Source: Tetrahymena thermophila SB210 (Eukaryota; Ciliophora; Oligohymenophorea; Hymenostomatida; Tetrahymenidae). From it: DNA of 64,000 bases. The stretch covers positions 248,001 to 312,000 of the forward strand of contig NW_002476336.1 in NCBI RefSeq assembly GCF_000189635.1, read 5' to 3'. Positions 48,711 through 61,376 of this stretch are shown piece after piece. Numbering within the stretch: position 1 is the first letter of the stretch; every line of letters begins with the position of its first letter. The notes under the pieces are model-generated. The model saw only the letters and a list, made by a program, of their open reading frames with translations. It had not been told where the DNA came from and made no database searches. The translations under genes were made by a program, and so were the position numbers.

Positions 48711-49775
48711 GATAATATTAATATCAATATATATTTTTTATTATTAAGTATAAAAATAAAGGCTTAAAGAAAATTCTACAAAAATTATTGAATATTTATT
48801 TATTTCATTCATTTTTAAAATTATTTTTACGAATAAATAAGATTTTTATGAGTTGAAATCTACCTTGACATAAAAATATAAGTTCTTAATATTTTTTTTT
48901 ATTTGATTTATTTGCTCTATCTTTTTTTATTTATAAAATTTCCATTAAAACCAAATAATGTTTGAGTATGATTTGATAATTACAAGATGTAATGATAATT
49001 TTAATATTAATGTTAATAGTTGTTGTAAATGCATTGATTTTAATATTCTTTTTGCAATTTAAAATAGAAGGGTTATGAATTTTATATATTAAATTAAAAA
49101 AATTCTATAATAAGATTGAATGATTGATTTATTATAAAATATTTGATTCCTTCTTACAATAATTTATTATATTTAATATATAAAAAAATAAATATTTTTA
49201 AAGAGAAAATACATTTTTTAATATAAGAAAAAGAATATAAAGCTTTGGCCATTTTAAAATATATTTTAAATTTTGTGAGAAAATAATAAATTAAAAAAAA
49301 TATTTTGTTTATATTTTACAAGCAAAAAATAAAAGTAAAATTCTAAATAAATAAATTTTTTTGAAATAATATTTTTAATTAAGTTTTAAAAACTGATTGA
49401 AGGATTTATAAATATTTTTAAATAATAATAAAAATGAAAAGTAATAATAAATTATAAATAATTAAAAAAAAATTAATTCTACTTAAATATTATTCAATTA
49501 CTGCTTAAAATTATAAGATATTCTTGGAAATATATTTTTTTTAAGCTAAAAAAATATTTGTTATTTATTTAATTAATTATTATATTTGTTTATTTTTTTT
49601 AGGCGATTTGTTTGCTTGCATAATGAAAATCTAAAAAAATCTAAAAATAAATAATATTTTATTTTTTGTAGAAATTAAATTAAGAGAAGATTATAAATGA
49701 AATATAAAACAATTATGCATTTATAGATTTAACAATTATTTTTTAATTATTATAAACTAATTTTAATTTTTTGTT
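48559..49775. other. intergenic region holding the duplicated PI31 5' segment
   Basis: Apart from the two repeat copies the DNA is AT-rich, with no ORF worth reporting. Confidence 0.55.
48854..49080 (-). pseudogene. diverged copy of the PI31 gene start and promoter
   Basis: Shares AAAAATATAAGTTC-TAATAT, GATTTGCTC-ATC, ATAATATTAATAGTTGTT-like and AAAATAGAAG blocks with 48494-48710 in the same order. On the minus strand the ATG of the parent reads ATA here and the coding frame is not kept, so it is a non-coding fragment of the gene's 5' end rather than a second gene. Confidence 0.65.
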
Positions 49776-50159
49776 TCAATCTTCTTCAAGGTTGATCTAA
49801 TTACCAAATTTAGTGTACAAAACTGCCTTGAGTTTTTTCATTTTCTTTTCTTATTCATCCATAACCTTAGATATTTCGTTTGTTTCTTTCTTTGTTTAAG
49901 TTTATTATTCTTCAACATATTATTTTGCCTATTCTACCTTAACATGGAAGAAGCAATCACCATACTTTACTTATACTGTTTCTTCATCATCGCATAACTC
50001 TAATTCAGTAGCAGCATCATCAAGTTAGTTTAAAATTTCGTTTTTCTTTTGCATGGTTCTATTTTTTTCATTCCAGTGCATGTTTATACGACTAAATTAG
50101 TTAATTTAGTTTTAGTCATCTTTAGTTATTTCAATATCACTTTAGATCTTTGAAGCCAT
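49776..50159 (-). CDS. PFDN4: prefoldin subunit 4 (127 aa)
   Basis: A single exon from ATG 50159 to TGA 49778-49776. The beta-type prefoldin layout is clear. An N-terminal helix (DDQNQINQFSRINMHWNEKN) runs into KKNEILNQLDDAATELELCD. The beta hairpin follows (VQVKYGDCFFHVKVEQAKQY), then a second helix (MDEQEKKMKKLKAVLYTKFG) ending NQINLEED. The end closely matches the YAKFG-NINLE ending of PFDN4. Prefoldin is a heterohexameric cytosolic chaperone that delivers nascent actin and tubulin to the CCT chaperonin. The length is normal for the family. Confidence 0.95.
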
Positions 50160-50606
50160 TTTAGTAAATTTTTGCTACTTTATTTGAAATTTATGTGAAT
50201 AATAAAAATAATGTATCTTTTTTTTAATAATTTTATGATTGAAAATCACAAATAATTAATATTTAATTTAATTTGATTTGATTTGAGTTTTTTATTCAAA
50301 AATTTTTGATTTTTGATAAAGTTTAATATTTATATTTATTTTTAAATTTTTGTAATTTATCTAATTTTTATTATTTACTTCTTATCTTCCTGCATTATTT
50401 TGAGTAAATATCATAAACAAACAAATAGAAAACTTTGAAAATAATTATTTTTAACATTTTAATTCTTCTCAAAAATATAAAAAATAAGGAGTTTTGATAT
50501 TTATTTTGTTTAAATTAAAATAATAAAAAACTTTATTTATTTATCTAAACTAATATATTAGACACTTTATCAATAATTATATGATTAATATTTTTTATAT
50601 TGTTAA
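50160..50606. other. intergenic region between PFDN4 and tRNA-Phe
   Basis: AT-rich with no ORF. It contains the 5' flank of PFDN4, including a short TTTAATTTGATTTGATTTGA run at about 50264-50285. Confidence 0.5.
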
Positions 50607-50679
50607 GCCTTTATAGCTCAGCTGGGAGAGCGTAAGACTGAAGATCTTACGGTCCTCGGTTCGATCCCGAGTGAAGGCA
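50607..50679 (+). tRNA. tRNA-Phe (GAA)
   Basis: 73 nt. The acceptor GCCTTTA/TGAAGGC pairs fully with one wobble. The D arm is GCTC...GAGC, the anticodon stem TAAGA/TCTTA closes the loop CTGAAGA (anticodon GAA), and the T arm is CTCGG-TTCGATC-CCGAG. The discriminator is A. Confidence 0.97.
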
Positions 50680-50687
50680 TTTTTTTT
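50680..50687 (+). terminator. Pol III terminator (T8) of tRNA-Phe
   Basis: Eight T follow directly after the tRNA. Confidence 0.85.
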
Positions 50688-50900
50688 AGTTTAAAATTTT
50701 TCTTGTGTATTTAATTGAAAATAACTAAAAAAAAATCATTTTTGATATTTTTGCACAAATTTAATTTAATTTAATAAGTATTAAGATAAAGATACAAATA
50801 AATAAATAAATATATTTTTGGTTTTAAAGAAGTAATTCAATATTTTAGTTTAATTTAAAATTTTTAATTTGTTTGTTTGTTGTTTTTTAGAGTTTTATAT

Positions 50901-53900
50901 TCATTAGTTATTAGTTGCTGTTAGACTTTACTTGGATTTACTAGTTAATGTACTAACCCTGAAATTCTTGCTATCTTTTGTTTTATTGAGAGAATCTTAC
51001 TAGTTGCTATTTATTTTATTTTCTTCTTTCAATCTTTGATGAGAAGGAAGGAGTTATATAGAAGTGATGCTTTAAGTTGTTTCTTTTTTAGCATTGACTT
51101 TTGCAGAATTAGGACGAGGTTCTTTATTTTATACAGGGGTTACATTTTATTTTTATTTTAATGCAGAAAAAGGTCTGTTGATTTTTTGTTTCTAAAGTAA
51201 AAGCTATTCTTCTTTTTCTTTTTCTTCTCGTTACCTTTTTTCTTCTAATTTTTATTGTTTTTTAAGCTCCATTTACTTTTTTCTTTCTTCTCTTTCTCTT
51301 TTTTTTCTTTCTTTTTCAGCTTCAAGTTCTTACTATTTTTTGAAAGCATCTCTTTCAGCTTAAGAAATTAGGATTGGAGGACCCTCCTTAATTGTGTTAA
51401 TTATTTTTTTCAGTTCTAACAGATAATCTTGCTCTTCATCTTCTATTGCATGATGCTTTAACTAAATTATCACATTATTTACTAACTTATTTTTATCTAC
51501 AGTTAACCTAGTTTCTACAACATTGTTTCTTTGTCTTAGAATTTCAACATCTTTTTCTAAAAGCTCATTTCTTTATCTAAGACTCTCAACCTCGTTAAAT
51601 ACCTCTATATAATTAAGCTAAACAAAATAAATAACTTATCTTTTCAAAATATTCAATTTACTCTTAATTCTTTTAATTCTTTTTATTGTGATTTCATTTG
51701 TCTGGCAACTATTTCTGGTGATTCATTCCATGCCTTAATAGTTGCTCTTATTATTTCTTATTATTTAGGATGATCTATTGGGTTTTTTGAGATCTTAAAC
51801 TTAATAGTATCTTTTATAGAGTAGAAAATGTTCTTAAAATAGCTTATAAATGGCTTCGCTTTGCTAAAAATTATATTAGCTATCCTTGAACTTATTTTAA
51901 ATTGTAAAATTTAATTAAAATAAAATATAAATATATATTTACTATCTCCCTCTTTTCATTTCTTCGACTGCAACACAAATATTAAAGAAATTGCAAATTA
52001 AAACCATTTATTTAGGAAAAAGCAATTAAAGCTACTTATCAAGCTGCATTTCCTCACGTATTTAATCTTTATCTTTTTCGAAATTATCAACAACAGCTTA
52101 AAGTTCATTTATCTTTTCAATTTATTTTTAAAAGTGGCGACCTTGCACTTTCTGCTTTAAGGTTATTATTTATTCATCCTTTTCTTTGATTTTTTATTTT
52201 TAATCCTCATATTTCTTAATCATTTTTTCTAAGTCTATCCTAAGTTCTGCTAATCTTTCGGTCAATACTTTATGTTATTTTTCTAAATTTGGATCCTAAG
52301 GTTTTTTATTTTCTTTTTCTTAAAGCTTCCTTATATCTGAACCCATAACTTTCTAAATTTCATTATTCAGCCTTTATTACCTACTAATCTAATTTTGAGC
52401 TGATTTTTTTATATGCTTCAGTTAATTTCTAAGCTATGAATTTTCTTCTTTTAATTTCTCTTTATCATATTCCAATTCCTCCATTTTTCTCTAAAAACTT
52501 GTTGAAATGCTTCCTATTGAAGAATAAGAATTATCTAAATTCTTATCTCCGGATTTTCTGAGTTAAACTTTGAGAAGTTTTATTTGGGCTTCTTATTCAT
52601 TAATAACCTTCCTTAAATGCTCATTTTCTTCACGATAGGCCTCTCTATCTTTCTAGGTATTTGACTCTGCACACTTTTTACATCCATACCTCATTCTATC
52701 CTATAAAATTTTAATTTCTTCAATTTCCTTTTCTTTTTGTTTGGCTTTTTTTGCTATTTTAAGCATTTACTCTTCATCTATGTCTATATTAACATTCAAC
52801 TATTACTTTAATTTTTATATTTCTTAGAGTTGCTGTAGCTCTATTTTCTTTTGATTAATAATTCTTTCGTATTCATTTTAGGTCTGCTTTCTGTTTTTTA
52901 TTATCTCTTTTTATTTCATTTATGATTCCTCATAATATTAGTTATCTTCTTCTTATTAACTAGCATGAAGAGCTGAATATTACTAATATACTGAACTCCC
53001 ATAACTCTTTGAATAATAATGGTTATCAAATGATTCATTTTAAGAACTTTTTCCTGCTTAACTATCTTCTCTATCTGTTTCATAAATGACTTGCAAATCT
53101 TCTTCTTCTTCATCATAATATTAATTCTCTGAACCTTAAAGTAAAATTAAGATTAATTTCTAAAAAAATCTAATTTTATAAATTACCATATTCTGAAACT
53201 TCTTCCTTCTGTTTGACAGGGGAATTTTTCTAAGAGTTTTTTTTTATCATTTATAAGAAATCTTGCTAATTTTTTCTTATTATTTCTTCTATCTCCTCAT
53301 CGTTTGGTACTTATTCAATATCATTTTTAATTTTTGGATTCTCTTCAATATAATCTTTGATGAAATTTTATTTTGTAGGAATTGGAGGTTTTGACTTTTC
53401 ATTTTTTATTTTTTTCTAATTTGTTTGAGGATCTGTGTGTGCTAGTGAATCTTAAGTTTTACTTAAAGATTTACTTTCATTTTATTATTCATTTACATAT
53501 CTATTTAAATTTCCAATAAAGCTAAGCTGCTATTTTTTTAGCTGCTCCTCATTAATGCTACTTTTAAAAGATTCTTGTAACCTCTAAGGTTGATTTTCCT
53601 ACTCCTATTAATCAGATAATTTAGATTAACTTAGTTGTTTTATTTAAGATTATGTTGGTTTTAATTGCTCTATTTATTTTTATTTATCCTTTTTCAATTT
53701 ATCTATTTCATCATAACCATTTTCATCTTCAAAATCTTGCTCATATTAACTATTATCTTCATCTTATAAGGATTATTGCAATTATGAGGATTTTGATTGC
53801 TTTTCATCTAAATCTTCCTGCTTTTTATCAGCTATTTTATTACCATTATTTTCTTAAATTTAGCTTGAGGAAGACTGTAAATCCTCATAATATTAATTGC

Positions 53901-53949
53901 TTTCTTCTTTAATTGAAGATGAGTTTAAATCCTCTTCAATATCACTCAT
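50901..53949 (-). CDS. large coiled-coil protein of unknown function (966 aa)
   Basis: Exons, high to low: 53949-53187, 53134-51943, 51890-51662 and 51617-50901; phases close. The first 250 residues are acidic and Ser/Gln-rich (MSDIEEDLNSSSIKEESNQY). A potential metal-binding or structural CxxC (YGCKKCAESN, about residue 395) interrupts a long coiled coil. This runs from about residue 330 to 630 and again from about 730 to 860 (KQMELKKQQKLEEKRQREEK). Between them is a basic, more hydrophobic stretch (RIANIIFSKAKPFISYFKNI). The tail is basic and Ser/Thr/Asn-rich (NFRVSTLTSKSKQSLTATNN). This resembles centrosomal, basal-body or cortical scaffolds in overall build, but no family is recognised. 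Exon 2's last 90 bases are the least certain; a 68-bp GTAGCT...TTGCAG candidate intron there breaks the frame. Confidence 0.85.
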
Positions 53950-54951
53950 TAAATCAATAATTTAAAATATAAAAATGTATAAATTAAAGAATTTTACAGA
54001 TTAATAGAATAATGATAATTAGATATATTAATTAAATCACTGTTTTTCAAAATATATATTTGATGTTTAAAATTCAATTAATCAACGAATGAATGACCCA
54101 TATTTTATAAGAAAAATCTTTTAAATTCAAATTATTAAAATCATTTTTTTCCTTTTTACTATTTAAGAATTTGTTTAATTTATGAGATAAAAAATGATAG
54201 ATTATTCATTGATTGCTTTTTCATTTAAAAAAAATTATTTTATTTTATTTTAAAAAATATCTAATCTTTCCTCATTCCTTTCTTTATCTAAGTTTCAATT
54301 TTTAAAAAATTAAAAAATTTTAAAATAGAATTAGTGATTTAAGAATATTTCTTAAAATAGTTTAATTCAAAATTTTTGAATCTAGATAAAGCAATCAAAT
54401 TAATATTTATTTATGATGGTAGAATTTTAATATTAATAAAACAATATTTTTTTTGTTTAAAATTTAACATAATTTTAATTACATAATTATTATAATTTGA
54501 TCGAAAGTGGCCAAACATTTATGCTTTATCAAGGTATTATAGATACATCAACTTTTATGAAAAATTAAAATTTGGTCGAATTAGAAATAATAAATGAAAA
54601 ACTTTATTAACATTAAGGACTATAGAAACGAATTTAGAGAACTATGAACTGATTGAATACATAAATAAATAATTATTAAGGAAATTAAATAAATAGCCAA
54701 CTATCAGCAATAGTTATCAATCAAATATCTATCTATCTATCTTTGATATTTTAAAAATTATTAATAATATCAATAGGCTTATTAACCAAAGCAAAAAAAG
54801 AGTATAATTTTTAATATCTTTATAATACAAAATAAATAAATAGATTATACAAAAAGACATTTTTTGAATTATCAAAGCTTAACAACTAAAATAATATTAT
54901 AGTATTTATTTAAATAACTAACTAGCTTACCAATTTAGTTTAAGAGAAATA
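53950..54951. other. region between divergent genes
   Basis: AT-rich, with an ATCT tetranucleotide run at about 54728-54741. Both neighbours are transcribed away from it, so it must hold two promoters; none can be pinpointed. Confidence 0.5.
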
Positions 54952-56083
54952 ATGATTCCTACTGGAAATTTAGAATCACTATCCAAAAAAAGGAAAATTC
55001 CTCATTTAATAATTAAGGAAGGAGATGAAGGCTGGGATTAAATGACTGGTTATGCCAAATGCTAAAAGTATTTTGGAGATTGCTGTGGTTGCTTAAGAAC
55101 TTGGATTCCTTGTATTTTTTGTTGTTGTGTAGAGTATCCATACATGCAAGTTCGTTAATTTTCATCAGGTCTTATAACTCGTTTTGGAAAGTATGTTAGA
55201 TAAACCAAACCTGGACTAATTTATGTTAATCCTTGCACAGATAAGCTAATTTAAGTTGATATGCGTCTATAAGTTATTGATTTAGATAAGCAATCAATAT
55301 TAACAAAGGATAATGTCGTAGTTACTATTGATGCTACAGTATATTTTAGAGTCAAAGACCCCAAGCTAGCAATATTTAGAATTGAAAACTACTAATTAGC
55401 AATTGAGTAACTTACATATTCATGTCTTAAAAATACTTGCGGCTAGTATGTTTTGCAAGATTTATTCGATAAGCGTGAGGAAATTTCAAGTGATCTCAGA
55501 ATAGAAGTAGATAAGTACACAGACGAATGGTAAAGCTTTCAACAATTGAATTATTAAATAAATATCATTTTAAAATGAAAAATAAACTACACTTTCTTAA
55601 CAATAATATTCAACATCATTTAATTTAAATAAATAAACAAACAAAAAAATAAATAAATAAATAAATTGATACGTTTCAGTATTATTTTTAATAATTTTTT
55701 TAAAAATTACTTTCATTTTTAAATTTATGATTAATATTTATAAGTTTAAAATGTTTTACTAAAAATCTAATAGGGGAATAGATGTTGAAAATATTTTAAT
55801 AAAAGATATTGCTTTAAGCTAGGATTTATAACAATCACTATCATCTGCAGCAAGAGAAAGGAGATTAGCATCAAGTAAATTAATTTAAGCTTAAGCTGAT
55901 GTTGAATCTGCAAAGTTGATGAAAGAAGCATCTAATGAATTAAATTCAAAAGCAGCTATGCAAATTAGATATTTAGAAACAATAAAAATGATTTCTCAAT
56001 AAGGTGCAAAAGTCATCTTTTTACCTAAAGATGATGACTAAGATCGTATGCGTCATAGAATCACTCAAGGTTTGATGTCATGA
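54952..56083 (+). CDS. SPFH/Band 7 (stomatin-type) membrane protein (295 aa)
   Basis: Exons 54952-55529 and 55774-56083 around a 244-bp intron, the longest in the window. The N-terminus has a cysteine-rich hydrophobic segment (RTWIPCIFCCCVEYPY, about residues 50-65) that fits a membrane hairpin with palmitoylation sites, as in stomatins. The SPFH domain follows: GLITRFGKYVRQTKPGLIYV, VDMRLQVIDLDKQSILTKDN, VVTIDATVYFRVKDPKLAIF and KNTCGQYVLQDLFDKREEIS. It then continues into IDVENILIKDIALSQDLQQS and a coiled helix (ASSKLIQAQADVESAKLMKE). Stomatin-like proteins form membrane-bound cages or scaffolds that organise microdomains and modulate channels. Membership is clear; the partner is unknown. 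Confidence 0.93.
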
Positions 56084-58049
56084 GTATTAGTGTATTATCA
56101 ACAAATAAAATAAAATATGTTCCTAAAAAAATATAATTATAATAAATTATTAATCTTAAATCAGTGTTTTTTTTAAAAAGTATACAGATAGGTTATTAAA
56201 ATGATTTATTAGATTTTTAAAATATATTTTTTCTATTTTTTTAATTAATATCTAAAAAAAAATAGTTTCTAAAACTAAATAATGTACTGACTTAGTAAGT
56301 ACAATAATAATTTTAATTTTAATTGAATACAGCTTAAATTTAAAATGTATCCAATTTTTAAAAATTATTCTATTATTTGATATTTAGTGATATATAAAGC
56401 AAAAATAAATTTTATAAATAGAATCAAAACAAGTCAATCCCTTTTTATTATTATTCATAATTCAACATTAAATTCTAACAAATATATTTATTAAAAATAA
56501 ACTAACTTTTATTTGATTAAATTGATAATTTAATATTTTGCTTGTTTTATCATATAATTTTTATTATTTATTTTGAAATTTAAAGAAAACAAGATTATAA
56601 AATTTATTTGATTTAGATTTTAGGAAGATAAAATAAAAAAAATAATTTTTCTAGAAAATAAATCTAGGTAAAAACAAACAAATTCAATATCAAGGATAAA
56701 TAGTCAATTTTTATAATTTTTGTAACTTCCTTAAATAAAACATTTCATACTATAATTAACAAAATTTAAACTTAATTTTCATAACAAGAATAACTATTTA
56801 ATTGTTGAAAAAATAATAATTAAGAAAAATTATTAAATTTTAAATATTTTATATTTATTCTTTATTTAAATTTATAATTTAATTTATTGAATTAAATTGC
56901 TATTGTTTTCAGACAATTAAATTTTCTTACTTTTATGATATTTATGTTATTTCTAAAAAGATATTATATAAAATCATTTAGGCATCCATTTTCAATAATT
57001 TTTTTTTCTTTTTCTACTTGTATTTAATATTATGAATTAATTACTTTAAAAATTATTATTTATATCTAAATAAATTATACTAATAGAATAATCTTAACAC
57101 TCGTATCAAATATATTTTTAAGTTATTTCCTTTTAATAAATTAGAAAAAAATAATATATTTTTATTTAAATAAAAGAAATGCTTTTATTATTTAACAGAT
57201 TCTTAATTGGCATAAATTTAATTGAATCAATTATTTAAGATTACACTGTTCTTGGACATATTTATTTAAATTTATGCTTAATAATAAAAAAAAATATTAA
57301 AATCCTTCATACCATTCCTTCTTAATTTCACAACTAAATAAAGTAATTTTGATTTAAAGATAAATTAAAAATTTGATAAAAAGTAATATTTGTGGTGTAA
57401 ATAATTGCAATACAATTTTTTAATTTGTTTCTATTTTAAATTAAATGTAAAATTGATTCATTATTATCAAATAGGGCCTTAATTAAATCCATAGCCAATA
57501 AAAAAAAAGAAAAAACCTCAAATCTATTTTAGTTTTAAAACTTAATTTTTATTGGTTTTAAAATATTTACCCAAGTTTTTTTCATACAATTATTTCAATT
57601 TTTTCATAAAAAAGCTCTAAATTTAATTTTAAATAATATAAATTTAAATATTTAAAGGTTAAAAATGTTAGAAAGTTAAGTTTAACATCATAGAATAAAC
57701 CTGAATACATATTAGAAACTTTTATTAAAATATCATATTAAGTTGCTATTTTATATGCTTTTATTTACGCAATTAAGTTTACTGAGTTACATATATTTAT
57801 ATCAAAATTTTACTAATGTACTGATTAGAATTTTATTTTTAAACCAAAGTATCTGATAAATTATTATTTATGTTTACAAGTAATGATCGAAAATTTCATC
57901 AGAAATATAGAATAATTATACATTTAATTGCTAATATAATTCATAAATAAACATATTAATATTCAATCGAAAAAGTCAAATTTTTAGTTATAAAGTCATT
58001 TAGTAAATTTAAATCAAAATATAGGGTATTTATTTATTAGTGTACTTAC
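56084..58049. other. long AT-rich intergenic region between convergent genes
   Basis: About 2 kb of 3'-to-3' spacer. A 69-codon frame from about 57667 has AT-driven composition. I see no gene or repeat. Confidence 0.55.
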
Positions 58050-59489
58050 TCAGCTGGCTGAAGCAACAGCAACACCTTATGTTTCAAGATTTTAATGCAT
58101 AGCTTTATCAGTTGAATTTTTGCTTTTTAATTTTTCTAATTCGAAATCATGATGAACTTCATCTGAATTAGCTTTTATAAGTGTGGTAGTAGATTTAATA
58201 TCTGGTTTCTTATCTAAATAAGTTGTGAAGTAATTAGTGACCATCTAGAAGATAAAAATAATAAAAACAAAAATATAATCAGGAGAGTTCTTCAAGAGGA
58301 CATTAATGATTTAAACAATAGCTACTGTGATACTTTAAAGGAAACGATTAATTTAGAAGATTTCGAGTTATCCTTCATAATCTTTTGAACAAATAACAGA
58401 TGTAACGTTTTGTAAGAAGCAATCGTTAAAACCCCAGCAAGCAGCAACAAAGAAACAGACCAAATAACTGTTAGTGTAAAGACCTAAGAAAGAAAGTAAA
58501 AGAGCAATCTAGACAGTAATTGTAGCTATAATAGCGATTTTGTAAATGTTGAATTTATCAGCAAGTTTACCAGAAATAATACCTGAAATAACTTCACTAC
58601 AACCAAGAACTATCAAAACGAATGAAAGTTTTTTGCTTACTTCGTCTTTACCATCATCAGTGTTGGTATCAGCTTAAATAGAGTTGTTTACGAGCTTAGA
58701 AAGGAAACCACTGTAAAAAGCTACAACAACACCAGCAAGAGAAATCAAAGGTAAGAAAGGACGTACTTTTCTTGTTCCCATTAAAACAAAGACACTCTTG
58801 GCTTGTGAAATAGCAGAAACTTGATTTCCGTTTTCTTCTTTCTTCTTGCTAACACTGGGGAGAAGAAGGAAGAGGAATGAAGCACCTAATCCGAGGAATG
58901 TCATAATCAAGAAATAATATAGATTATCAAGATAGTTAAGAATGAACATACCCATCAAATTACCAACAATTTAACTACCTTAGTTGATAGCCCAGAAAAT
59001 ACCAAAAAGAGTACCCTTTTTGTTAGGGAAATCTTAACTGATTGAATCAATATAGCCACCTTATGCTACCCAAATTGTAGAAGCACTGAAACCACAAAGG
59101 GCTGCAGAGGCAAGGACTATGAAGTAAATTACACCCTTAGAGCATGCACCTTCATGTATGGCATTCTTACATGAGCAAACCCAAATACCAGAAGCTGCAA
59201 AAGCAACGTAACCTAAACTACTGAAGAAGAAGATTACCTTGTAGGAGAATTTATTGATAAAGAAGTTAGCAAAGAAACTTGCGAAAGCAAATACGATGTA
59301 AACAACGAATAGAGAAATCAAACCTAAGTCATCATATCCTTAGGAGGTGTAAAGACTTCCTACAAGATTCTAAGCAGAGTTGAAAGTGGAGAATAAAGCC
59401 ATGAAAGTAAATGATAAAACAACTACTTTCAGTTTACCTCTAAGGTAGGCTTTTGAGTCGATTTTTAGATCTTTTTCAGTGTTTTCCAT
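58050..59489 (-). CDS. UNC-93-like major facilitator transporter (479 aa, about 12 TM)
   Basis: A single exon from ATG 59489 to TGA 58052-58050. The polar N-terminus (MENTEKDLKIDSKAYLRGKL) is followed by about twelve hydrophobic segments: VVVLSFTFMALFSTFNSAQN, LISLFVVYIVFAFASFFANF, YKVIFFFSSLGYVAFAASGI, GVIYFIVLASAALCGFSAST, FGIFWAINQGSQIVGNLMGM, YYFLIMTFLGLGASFLFLLL and PLISLAGVVVAFYSGFLSK are among them. AQNLVGSLY with YTSQGYDDLGLISLFVVY, and STIWVAQGGYIDSISQDFPN, are typical of the UNC-93 branch of the MFS. A polar C-terminal tail follows. The codon use is richer in C-ending codons than most neighbours, suggesting high expression. Its substrate or regulatory role is not known. A (CAAT)n leader lies directly upstream. 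Confidence 0.92.
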
Positions 59490-61376
59490 AGTGGTTGATT
59501 GATTGATTGATTAACTATTATGAAATTTTACCTATAGCACTATAGAAGTGTTTTAAGATGATTTTTTTTTTATGTTTAAAGATAATAAATTTTTTTTTTT
59601 AGTTTAAAATATCACTTTAGGATTATGGTAGATGTCGTTATTTAAAGTAGTACCGAGTATAGAGTTTAATAAATATCATGAGTAATTGTAATTTTTTTCG
59701 TGGTGCCTCTTTAATTCTAAAATGAAATAAAGGATTTATTATTTGACTAAATCCTGGTTAAATCTAATTGCAGTTGAAAATAGAGTGAGAAGATCATTTT
59801 GATAATTATAAGCTAGATAAAAATCTTACTTTTTTATTGAATTTGGAAATATATTTCTTGCGTCACTGTAAAGCAATTCATAAAGGAATTTAAGCAATAA
59901 AAAAATTAGTTTTGATTATCTTGAAAAATTATAAAATTTCATTGATTTAATTAGCACTCGTTCTAGTTAAACGATACATAGTTTTCACTAATTTTCTGGT
60001 TTCTTATGATATCCTTACAAATATAAAATAAAATATAAACAAAATTTTTTGAAAATGTATATCATACCTACCCACAAAGTCATATTTCTAGTAAATCTTA
60101 ATTAACCCTTTCATACTATAAATAAATATACAAGCAAAAGTCTTGCAGCTAATTGAAGTAAACAAGACTTCTAGTTATTTAAAATTACTTTAGACCTAGT
60201 TGTGTAATTTAATGCGCAATTTAATTATAAATTTTGTACAGTGATAGCCATATTATCTATTATTTGCATAACTAAATGATATTTGTACCTTATTTGACGT
60301 ATTTTATATGTTTTTTACAAATTTCCACTTTAATCGTGTTACACTTAAGTAAGTGGGACTTTTATTATAATCGAAGCTACTGCTAATTACACTTCCTCTT
60401 TGTTATAAAATTTAAATATGTTTTGCAATTATTTTGCTGAATGGAATGAAAGTTTCGTCTTTGAATTGTAAATGCAATTATAATCTATTGCTAAGAAAGG
60501 TAGGTGAATTGTACGCAATTAAATTTGATGAAAATTAAATTTCCTTTCAAGATAAGATTTGATTAGAAAAAAGTTTAGATTGCAGTGATATATCTTAAAC
60601 CTAAATATTTATTAATTATGCTCCGATTAATAAGAATCAACTTTTCTGATTAAATTTAATTAATTCATGTATTATTACAAGTCTATAGAACGTTTAATTT
60701 TAATTATTCATTTATAATCAAGCAACAAGAATTTGCTTTACTCGTTATAGAGCTTTCAAAATTGCTTAATTTTAAATGGAGTATGGATTAAAAAATGAAT
60801 GTTCCAGGATACTTGAAAACTAGCTCTGTATAATCAAGGCTATTTTGACAAAAACTCTCTTTTTGAGTAAATATCTCAAACAAACTAAAAATTAATTGAT
60901 ACTTCGCTAATGTTTGATTATATCTTTTTTGGTGTAAATTTCCAAATTATGGTGGATTTGATTCTATTCAAAATTTATATATAAAATTAATAAAAATTAG
61001 CTATTAATATAAATAATACGTTAAAATTGTTAATGATTTTTTTCAAGATTAAGTCTTAATCTATATGAAGTTTTATAAGTCTTTTATTAAATTATTTTTC
61101 TCTCATATTTTTGATGACACTATTGTATTTGATAATGAAGTAGTTATTACAAACTATACTGTGTTAAGGCAAAATTAAAATTTAAAACAATAACTTCACT
61201 TATATTCCACTTTTAGAGCTTAACTAGCTTTTTAAATATAACCAATAAAATATGCATAGTACTATTTACTTTAATTGTTTGTTTTTTGAATAATTAACTT
61301 TGGTAAACTGTAAATAAAAAATTTAAAAGTGTGCTTGTTTTTATATATCAATTTTATTTAATTAAGTTTGATTCTT
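59490..61376. other. intergenic region with no secure gene
   Basis: Starts with the (CAAT)n leader and promoter of the UNC-93-like gene. From about 59640 to 61370 the base composition is less uniformly AT-rich than other intergenic DNA, but no frame with domain content or good splice structure is found. A 100-codon minus-strand frame at 60665-60967 lacks an ATG. Confidence 0.45.

Noticed and set aside
51968..52035. A 68-bp candidate intron GTAGCT...TTGCAG in the 966-residue coiled-coil gene.
   Set aside because: Removing it puts the next exon out of frame, whereas reading through keeps all four exons in phase. It stays possible only with a different downstream donor.
57667..57876. A 69-codon ORF in the 2-kb spacer before the UNC-93-like gene.
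   Set aside because: Hydrophobic by base composition, with no domain and no flanking signals.
60665..60967. A 100-codon minus-strand open frame with mixed amino-acid content (contains LHQKRYNQTLAKYQ and LVFKYPGTF).
   Set aside because: No ATG, no splice-site context and no domain. A length of 100 codons is expected by chance when TGA is the only stop in AT-rich DNA.
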